Assembly: GCF_910592395.1 (NCBI RefSeq) | Contig: NC_088315.1 | Span: forward strand, 13,623,808-13,687,807 | DNA from: Lineus longissimus | Taxonomy: Eukaryota; Nemertea; Pilidiophora; Heteronemertea; Lineidae | Reading direction: 5' to 3' | DNA length: 64,000 nucleotides | Shown: in pieces, positions 56,966 through 64,000 of the stretch | Layout: every line of letters starts with the position of its first letter | How positions within the stretch are numbered: position 1 is the stretch's first letter | Made by a program: the position numbers and the translations under genes | The notes under the pieces: model-generated | Seen by the model: only the letters and a program-made list of their open reading frames with translations | What the model was told of the DNA's origin: nothing | Databases searched by the model: none

Positions 56966-58796
56966 CCTATTATAATACCTCCATGCCCCTACGGCTCTGC
57001 TATTCAGTGCAATTGATTCCGGGACTACTTTTTATATTTTTTATTTTCATTTTTATTTTTTACTGCGCTACTTTTGACGGGGGATTCTACACTCCTTCCA
57101 CACCACGTTATGTAAACGTTGTTCCCAATCAAGTGCATGGATCTATAGTAACTCTGCCAAACTCGACCCAGTGCCGAAACTTTGAAGTAATAGAGGAATT
57201 CCCTGATGACGGTCACGTGGTCAGGGTGCAGGAGTTCCCGTACCGCCTGGCTATCTGACTTAGCATCTACCGCGCCGGAACGACATCAGCTCCCTAGTGT
57301 CAAGAGTGTAAAACAATTACGAATATATAAGCTACAACATTCGTTATCAACTAACTGGTGAAGAAAAATACACAAATATCTAGGCTAGCAGGTGGAAAAT
57401 TCAATTATTATTTCACCACAAAGAGCTGCCTCTGTCAGCAGATATGAGACAGCTACCGGGGCGGGCGGCGAAATTTTTTTTGCGCGTTATTTTCCACACG
57501 TGCTTTTTCCTTCGACCAATCAGCGCTTTGTTTATGTTCTAATTTTATCCTCTGACCGAATCGATGATGTAATTTCTTCGGGAATTGCCCTCGGCAGTCT
57601 TCGGCGGTTCGCGGTGACATAAATAGCCTCAGACACGTGCATTTGTTTTGATCGACTAAGGGGAATTCTACTAAGGGATAGGATGGGCAGATTTCAATGG
57701 ACTGTGACTTAAACAAAGTCTGAGGCCAACCTCGTGAACAAGACCAAGCTTTGCTAACAAGATCACAGTTGTTGTGGGTTGTTGCCTAAATCATCAGCAA
57801 CTCTCTTGAAGTGAAACCTCACCAATAAGAGGAGCAACAGTGACCTTTTTACTAAGCATTCACTGAAATCAAATGTGTGAATCAAACATAACACTGACTA
57901 ATTGGTAATCAATTGTAATTTTTATTACTTAACAGACTGCCATTGTATTTGCTGTTATCCTGAGCAGCCCTGAGCTAGGTTACATGTAAAATAAAACCAG
58001 AATTGTTACAAAAATACAAAGTAAACCCATTTGTGAACAAGGTACTCATACTGCCATTAACAGATGAAGACGCAGAAAACCTGTAGCAGAATTACTGGCA
58101 GAATTACAGCTTAGCTGAATGGGTCTTCCCCAGTGCTTCATTATTTTGAACACACCTGACTAAATTATGCGGAGCTTTGCGCCTAGGAAGCACTTGGGAA
58201 GACAGCGCTAGCGGCGTGACAACCTGTTTCCTTTTTTTAGGCTTCACATTTTCTTTACCATCAAGTTTACAAGGCCTACTGTTACGGCATATCGCCTTTA
58301 AATAATGTTGGAGAGCCACATCGCGGCATATTGCCTTTAATTATTGTTGACGTCAGCGCCACCTATATTAGCCTGCGCGCTTTTCCGCCATTGTGTTTTC
58401 CCGGTACCAAACCTTGCGGTTTTTGCCGATGTAGAAGAAGTCAAATTTAAGGCTAATTGTTGAGAAAAGAGTAGCCTAAAACAGAGGTATGTCAAGATGA
58501 ATATGTATAGCAACATTAAGTGGCGTAATTTGCCCAAAATAATTAGATCAGTGCTGTAAAACTGTGTCCAACGACAGCGGACGTCTTGTAAAAGGTTAAG
58601 ACACATGTACCTATCTACCATGCCCAATGTCAATGCATTGTAGTATCAAAATCGTGGCCACGTGCAATGTTTTTCATATCAGCGTTTTAGAGGGGACATT
58701 GTGTCCCTTTGTAGCCCATTTAAAAGCTAGTTTGACAGAGTTATTTGTCTTTGCATATTGGAGTGAAGACTTTCTCCTTAGTACCGTTGAGTGTTC

Positions 58797-59245
58797 TCAG
58801 GTGGCAGCACCTTGTGGTGGCGTCTTCCAGTTGTCTAATTCTTGTGTCCTGCTAGCTGGACTTTGTAGCCTTTATATATTCATTGTGGAGATGTAAGACA
58901 AGTTAAGCTGATGTCCTGGGATTTTGGGGATAATTTGGCTTACTTTGGGGTGAAGTTTTTGGTGGAGACATTGTCACAACCTGGGACGCTGGGTTGTCAC
59001 AACCTGTCTTCACGCTCATGTACACTTACATTGTACATCTATATCTTGTCTGGCATCTCTGATGTTCTTGGTTATTTGCTAAAAAGACTAAGGAGTCCTT
59101 CCCATTTTGTATTTTCAGTTTTTACGTGAACCTGATGTAGTCAGTCGAAAGATGTACCTGTAACTGTGAATCTGCTGTACTTGACAAAACTACACGGTGA
59201 TACTATTAAACTAAAGAGAAGGATCTTTAGACACGTCGTTCGTCT
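58797..59245 (+). repeat. Dispersed repeat, copy B
   Basis: Same orientation as copy A at 26355-26810. Shared blocks are GTGGCAGCACCTTG, GGTGAAGTTTT, GGGACGCTGGGTTGTCACAA, CTGATGTTCTTGGT and TTTTTACGTGAACCTGATG. Small gaps only, so both are copies of one element of unknown type. Confidence 0.65.
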
Positions 59246-59324
59246 TCTGTTCATGGATGTGACTGTCTCTTACATGGATGATCCTAAGCTGAGAAGTGCA
59301 TCGCCGCCACACCTACCACTCCCT

Positions 59325-59599
59325 AGGCGGTGTTTGGTGCTACCCATAACTTTCCTTCTCGCAAGGGCGGTGGGTTGGACACCAACTTGTATTCAATTTT
59401 CCTGTGTGTGTTTCGTATGTTTGGATAGGTTCTTTGAATCCGATACGTGCTTAGGCTTGTCTCTTCAAATGACTTCAACCATGCCTTTGCTTCCTTTTCT
59501 GTTGACAGCTCCAAGCGAAATTTTGCTTTGAAAGATCCATCTTGTGTGCTCTCAAAACTGCAGACAGAGTGCCTGTAGCCATTTGGTAGAATACCCTGT
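59325..59599 (-). pseudogene. Transposon-type exon (KAKFRLEL..WLKSFEETS motif)
   Basis: After an acceptor-like CTATTTTTCTCACAG, an open frame encodes CSFESTQDGSFKAKFRLELS, KEAKAWLKSFEETSLSTYRI and QRTYPNI. This resembles the N-terminal module of an uncharacterised repetitive invertebrate transposon protein that I recall (basic, WL..FE..S..TYR pattern). No donor or further exon was found. The evidence is motif style only. Confidence 0.4.
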
Positions 59600-60214
59600 G
59601 AGAAAAATAGCAAAAATTCAATACCGGTAGTACTGAGGCAGCACCTCTGTGCATCCCCATAGACCTAACTATGTGAGTCAGACTCCTATAGGGCCTACTA
59701 TACATGCACATTTAACAAGACGCATCATAAGTCCCCTTTAGACCTATGTCTATGTCCACATTGTAAGACTTGATGCTGGTGATTAAGTGCCCTGCCCAAG
59801 GAGACCAGCAACAAAGTTTGTGTTGTCTAGTATTACTTTTCCTACATACGATGTACGCAGATGGATAATGTACAAAGCACTCTATCGAATATCACTGCGT
59901 ATCGCTGTACGAAAAGTAGAAGTAAAAAAAGTGCCAGTTTCTCCAAATATTCTTCAACTTCCCACGGTTTAACCATGATGTATTGCATCTAAAAACCTAA
60001 AACTATCAACTATCCACTTAAACATGCCTTAACCTACCTCTAAAACTGATGGGTTCGCCACTAATTGTTTTGGGCAGTGGCCACAGGTGACGATTACGTT
60101 GTCTGTCTAATTGATGCACAATGCCGGAGGATAAAATTAGAACAAAAACAAAGCGCTGATTGGTCGAAGGAAAAAGCACGTGTGGAAAATAGCGTGCAAA
60201 AAAAAATTTCGCGG

Positions 60215-61162
60215 GCGGGCGGGGAGCGAAATTTTTTTCTGCAGGATACTTCTGCCACAGTGTACATCTGACAGCCAATCACAATTGGCGCGATCTTTGA
60301 CGTCACACTGTTTATTTATGCATGATAATGCAAATACAATGGACGATACCGAGTCGCATGCCGAGTGCCACTTCAACTGTGAATGTGACAATAGTTCATT
60401 GTCTGACCCCAATTATGCTCAACTCAAGGTTTGTGTCGTAGTGTTTAGGAATGAATTGCACAGATTCATTGTAAAATTGATGATATTATGCGTACAAAAG
60501 AGGCATCAGCTGATCTGATCGCTACATTGCAGTGCATGCATTGATTTGTGAAATTTTAAGGGGCAGTGACACTGACAGTGTTGCCAATGTTGATAATTAT
60601 TAAAGGGACAGTGTATCCGATGTCTCGCGATTTGTGAAATTTTAAGGGGCAGTGACACTGACAGTGTTGCCAATGTTGATAATTATTAAAGGGACAGTGT
60701 ATCCGATGTCTGCTGTTGATTTTGGTAGTTTGAACATTGTTGAAGGGCCATTGTATAAAACACATTTTGACAAGCAAACAAAATAAATTGAATGGTGGCG
60801 CCACCTATGCATATACAGCAGAACTAGTTACACGGTTGACAGATAAACATTCAACCTCGGCTATTTTGCCGAGCACAGTGCGCCTTTAACAGACAAGTCC
60901 AATAAATACAGTCCACTCGACAATGAAAATACATGTTAAGATACTGCAAATAAATATATTTTAGCTAATATACTCCTCTAACCATTTGCTAACTTGTTCT
61001 TTCCAAGATTATCAGAACACGTGGCATTGTTGACATTATTGCGCCATGTGGAAAGATGATGTCAACAAAGACACGTGCTTGCCTTGAATTCTGATTGGCT
61101 GTCAGATGTACACTATGGCAGAAGTATCCTGCAGAAAAAAATTTCGCGGGCGGGGACTATTT
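60215..61162. mobile_element. ~950-bp inverted-repeat element
   Basis: GCGGGCGGGGAGCGAAATTT .. TGCAGGATACTTCTGCCA .. CATCTGACAGCCAATCA at 60218-60292 recurs inverted at 61088-61160. It shares its left end with the preceding inverted pair. The interior includes an exact 81-bp tandem duplication (60549-60710) and a possible small coding segment near 60339 without confirmation. Confidence 0.7.
60549..60710 (+). repeat. 81-bp tandem duplication
   Basis: Two almost identical copies of TTTGTGAAATTTTAAGGGGC..GTGTATCCGATGTCT, the second starting near 60630. They are recent, since only the edges differ. Confidence 0.93.
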
Positions 61163-61204
61163 CTTTATGAGGCCTAATGGTTCAGCGTCTCCAAGGAATT
61201 CTAT

Positions 61205-61450
61205 TTTTAGAGTCCAATGGGGGGGGGGGGGGGGGGGGGGGTTAGGAGGCCTTCCCCAATGTACTGGCTAAAACCTGTCACTTTCAGAGAACGGGGGAGG
61301 GGGTTTTGGGGACTCATCCCCCAATGTACTGGCTAAATATGTCAGAAGGACGGGGTGGGGGGGGGGGGCATGTCAAACAGTTGTGTAAGTTCACTAGAGC
61401 TTGCTCTTTACATATTATCCAATATCATAATAGGTATAATTCTTCAAAGA
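61205..61450 (+). repeat. G/C-tract repeat, copy 3
   Basis: A run of about 23 G (61219-61241) is followed by CCCCAATGTACTGGCTAAAA twice, a GGGGGTGGGG stretch and a segment (TTCACTAGAGCTTGCTCTTT) related to 45270-45300 in reverse. It belongs to the family at 5686 and 45308. No gene. Confidence 0.6.
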
Positions 61451-61762
61451 TAATAATGATTCCAAATTTTCCATTGTCATATTATTATTAGGTCACAGAT
61501 AGTATCTGAAATTGACCCAGAACAAAGTCAGATTGATAGAACTCACTTTAAACAGAATTACGTGATTAATTCAACAATTGCACCCCATATCCAAGATGAA
61601 CATGCACCAGCTGACCACCACATCATGGCGTTTCAAAAATAGAAGTTGATTTTTTCTGTATACTTTTTGACTGTTTTTTCAATAGCAGACCTCTGATGTG
61701 GACACACTTTGTAGGTATTGAGAAGAACATAGTGGAAGCATTGTAAAGGTTATTTTACTTAC

Positions 61763-63458
61763 ATGTGTCATCGCAGATAGCCTGCACGTTTGGTAGTTGA
61801 TAAAACTTGGAATCAATGAAACCATGTAACCTGTGCTAAACCATGGAATAGTCAGTACTAAACCGTGGAATCACTGTGCAAGTACCGCGTGAAATAGGGT
61901 GCGTTCCTTCCACAATTTATACCCTTCCAACTGCCAATCTCATCCCAGCTGACTTTATTGATAGCAATTTGCCATTAGCACCTTTTTGTGGAGGATGACG
62001 TCATCATGGAATGCATTTGAAATGTGTTGTTGTCGTTAAAAAAATAAACGTATATTCATGACGGGCCGCAATTGCAAATATCTAATGATTTCTGTTCAAT
62101 GAAAACAAAAGAAAGGTTTTATGATTGTTTTGTATTCCATATACTAAAATAAAACGTTTTTATTAGAAGAATCATTTTGTATATAATGCTCTGATTAAGC
62201 TTGGTAGATAGGACAAATATGTACACGGGAATCACTAAAAAAATGTGTCCGCTTAGAACTGGTGACATCACGAAAATATCTCTACATCCCTCGATGTGTA
62301 CATGAAAATGTACGAAATCGCTCACCGTGAAGGAATTCGTTCTCATTTATCATCTCCGAACCCGGCTAAAACTTTCGGTAATAAATCTTCTTATACGTTT
62401 CTAATTGTCATGTTTAAGATGATGTACGGATAAGTGCCAGCCGGTACTGCATGATGTAGTCAATCTTCTCTGTATCACCCTGTATGATCACGCCGCTCCG
62501 TAGTTCATATATGCCCCGTGTGGTGGCGTAGTAAGCGGAGCGCTGATTGATCCATATTATGGGTGTGTGGTGGGCGTGTCGTGACGTGCATGCCCATATT
62601 TTGGAGATCAGTAATGTACACTGGAGGTGAGGAATGACTGGGTTGTTCTAAAATATAGATTGTTGAATCGGAAATGGGACTGATTACTAAACTACCGTCA
62701 AATTCCGATCTGATCATGTATAAATAAGCTCCAAATATTGATTCGTAACCACCTTAGGTTCCAATGGCAATATTTCATGTTTTTCTGCATTTTTAGGACT
62801 GATTCCATGGCTTAGCACAGGTTACATGGTTTCATTGATTCCAAGTTTTATCAACTACCTGCACGTTTATGCTGTGATAGTGGGCCCTGTTGACAAATGC
62901 TGCTTCGTAGCTAGCCCTCTCAGCCTGATTGACTTCTTGGAGTTGGACATGCCAGTGTGCAGGTGTGCTGGGGGCCTGTATCTGAATGTGTGTGCAGTCA
63001 ACACAGCCACAAACGTTTGGGAAGCCTCCCATATTATAGAACCCACGCTTGATTTCCTCTCTTCTTGTAGGACTTCTTGGCCACACAACAAACTCGTTTA
63101 ACTTGATTGCAGAAGATTGCGTCACATTTGCAATGACTCTTGAGGTAGTACCAATGTTTATTCCAAAGTTGTCACCGATGGTAATGAGTTTATCCCCTGT
63201 GGCATAAAATTTCAGAGCTATCAATACTTGAGTAATTGTACTGAGACTCTGAGTTCTGTCTGGGGGCCGGCTCAGCTCATTGTCCGAGAGGTTACAGATC
63301 AACTCAATACCCTCTCTCCCAAAGCGAAAACGTTTCCTTATTGCCTCGTCTCCTTCGAAATCAGTTGGTGGGCAAATTTTTCTACGAAATGTCCTTCTTT
63401 GACGGTGAAGTTGAAAATTATGTAGTAATTGATCATGTAAAAGTATCCTGGCGGCCAT
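61763..63458 (-). pseudogene. HARBI1-like PIF/Harbinger transposase, interrupted
   Basis: The ATG at 63458 opens a HARBI1-type nuclease N-terminal half. Recognisable parts are a RKRFRFGREGIELICNL helical region, TQVLIALKFYATGDKLITIG, the KRGFYNMGGFPNVCGCVDCT segment carrying a catalytic Asp (CVDCTHI), and ending YHSINVQ. There the frame is cut by a 1068-bp element (61792-62859). Beyond it, the expected next residues (AICDD) continue at 61782 to a donor at 61763 (ACAT|GTAAGT). The remaining catalytic residues should be in a downstream exon that I could not place. Apart from the insertion the sequence is well kept. Confidence 0.9.
61792..62859. mobile_element. MULE-type non-autonomous element, copy 2, 9-bp TSD
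   Basis: Ends GGTAGTTGATAAAACTTGGA and its mirror ..TTTTATCAACTACC, with the perfect 9-bp direct duplication TGCACGTTT at 61783-61791 and 62860-62868. It is inserted in the coding region of the HARBI1-like gene. The body matches copy 1 at 50644-51614. The longer inverted ends (about 70 bp) and perfect TSD suggest a more recent insertion than copy 1. Confidence 0.92.
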
Positions 63459-63479
63459 TTTTTTGCAGGTAACATAGGT

Positions 63480-63647
63480 ACCTGACGCAGCCCCCTGACA
63501 ACGTTATTTGTTACGGCATGGTAACATGAAGATAACATGATGTTAGCATCAAAATGCTTTCTAGCAACAGATTTAACGAGTCGTTTAGGGTAACATAGAC
63601 TTAACGACATGTCAACATACCGTACATGCTTTCTAACAACCGGGCCC
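63480..63647. repeat. Probable right terminus of the Harbinger element
   Basis: On the minus strand the outer end reads GGGCCCGGTTGTTAGAAAGC, a typical DNA-transposon start. The inner part (AACATCATGTTATCTTCATG) resembles, in inverted orientation, 49150-49185 (AACAACATGTTATCTTCTG) just before the Myb gene. The left GGGCCCGG end was not found. The suggested element is about 49.1-63.65 kb. Confidence 0.45.
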
Positions 63648-63737
63648 AGGAGTTAATGTTCGCTGTTCGCTTCCTCCGGCCATTACCTCATTGGCTGGAC
63701 CAAGTTCCTTACCTTAGTTGGGGCAGGTTATACATGT

Positions 63738-63900
63738 ATCTGTAACAGCAAGGTTGTGAACTGTCTTTTGTGTGGCCTGGTAGTGATGTCTACTTTTAGT
63801 CAGGCCAGGTGTCAACATTGTCTCTGTGGCAGCAAGGGCTGTGAACTGTCTTCTCTGTGGTCACGTCGAGGTGTCCCACCCTCAGGTAGACCAGGTTGTA
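63738..63900. repeat. Two diverged ~85-bp tandem units
   Basis: TCTGTAACAGCAAGGTTGTG + AACTGTCTTTTGTGTGG and TCTGTGGCAGCAAGGGCTGT + GAACTGTCTTCTCTGTGG head two units that end AGGCCAGGT / AGACCAGGT. A minus-strand frame (63796-63990) covers the second unit but lacks support. Nothing else was recognised to the window end. Confidence 0.5.
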
Positions 63901-64000
63901 ACCTAATTGTCCCAATATAGTCAGGCTCTTACACAATAATGTCTGGAAGATGGACGAGAGTTGCCTATAAACACAGAATCTTTCGAACACACAAGACTCA

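Larger units (their letters stand above)
56191..57160. mobile_element. Inverted-repeat element with CRE cluster and CCAAT array
   Basis: Left (56195-56340) and right (57065-57160) ends are inverted: TAGATC.ATGCACTTGATTG, GGGAACAACGTTT and TGTAGAATCCCCCGTC occur in mirrored order. Inside are three perfect TGACGTCA octamers and a 15-bp CCAAT-containing tandem array in both orientations. The long frames over the array are periodicity artefacts. No transposase. Confidence 0.65.
57457..60225. repeat. Inverted pair with GC-box/T-tract ends
   Basis: 57457-57560 (GGGGCGGGCGGCGAAATTTT .. CACACGTGCTTTTTCCTTCG + ACCAATCAGCGC) recurs inverted at 60115-60225. The 2.7 kb between includes the dispersed repeat copy B and a possible exon at 59325-59599. 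The right copy overlaps another inverted pair that extends to 61160. Confidence 0.7.

Noticed and set aside
56630-57258. Several long frames over the CCAAT array
   Set aside because: The array's 15-bp period keeps all frames open. The proteins are pure repeats.
60301-60430. Small plus-strand first exon (Cys-rich, ending before AAGGTTTGTG)
   Set aside because: Weak donor and no downstream exon, inside an inverted-repeat element.

Overview
The window looks like a transposon-rich chromosomal segment from an invertebrate animal, most likely marine. Host-type exons are split by GT-AG introns with matching phases. The gene families include THAP, LamG, PAN/Apple, a beta-lactamase-like serine hydrolase and HARBI1. 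Nearly every class of animal mobile element is present: LINE, tRNA-type SINE, Tc1/mariner, PIF/Harbinger, Mutator-like, MITEs, foldback elements and virus-like genes. I cannot name the species. No ribosomal RNA, intact tRNA gene or CRISPR array was seen.

Left part (1-14.9 kb). A five-exon gene of unknown family runs on the minus strand (about 4716 to 523), and its four junctions keep one open frame. A foldback element follows (about 5031-11402). Its long inverted arms carry a 77-83 bp tandem repeat. One arm is interrupted by a 5'-truncated LINE and by a 2.2 kb insertion that has an 8-bp target duplication and about 15 copies of an 81-bp minisatellite.

Centre (14.9-31.4 kb). Two long elements of about 300-bp monomers end in (GTC)n-type tracts. 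Each monomer repeats a CTCF-like core and a nuclear-receptor DR3-like motif. Next comes a cluster of small virus-like or Polinton-like genes (17.2-26.1 kb, minus strand). It is interrupted by a large inverted repeat with 2.75-3.15 kb arms, whose loop holds further virus-like genes and a LINE tail. A decayed Mutator-like transposase lies at 28.3-29.5 kb, and a third (GTC)n element at 30.4-31.4 kb.

Right-centre (32-49 kb). This part holds a signal-peptide exon candidate, a THAP-domain ORF, a fourth (GTC)n element, a LamG exon plus PAN exon pair, and an isolated last exon of a beta-lactamase-like (gigasin-6-like) protein with a frameshift. Around these are TIR elements, a three-copy MITE family, 22-bp tandem arrays and a complex of inverted repeats.

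Right part (49-64 kb). The two genes expected of a PIF/Harbinger transposon converge here: a Myb/SANT-like gene (plus, 49.3-52.8 kb) and a HARBI1-like transposase (minus, 63.5-61.8 kb). The space between is filled with nested elements, including a Tc1-like transposon, two related 1-kb elements with 9-bp target duplications, a CRE/CCAAT-rich inverted-repeat segment and a chain of GC-box/T-tract inverted repeats. Apart from the few host-type exons, most of the sequence I can explain is mobile DNA.
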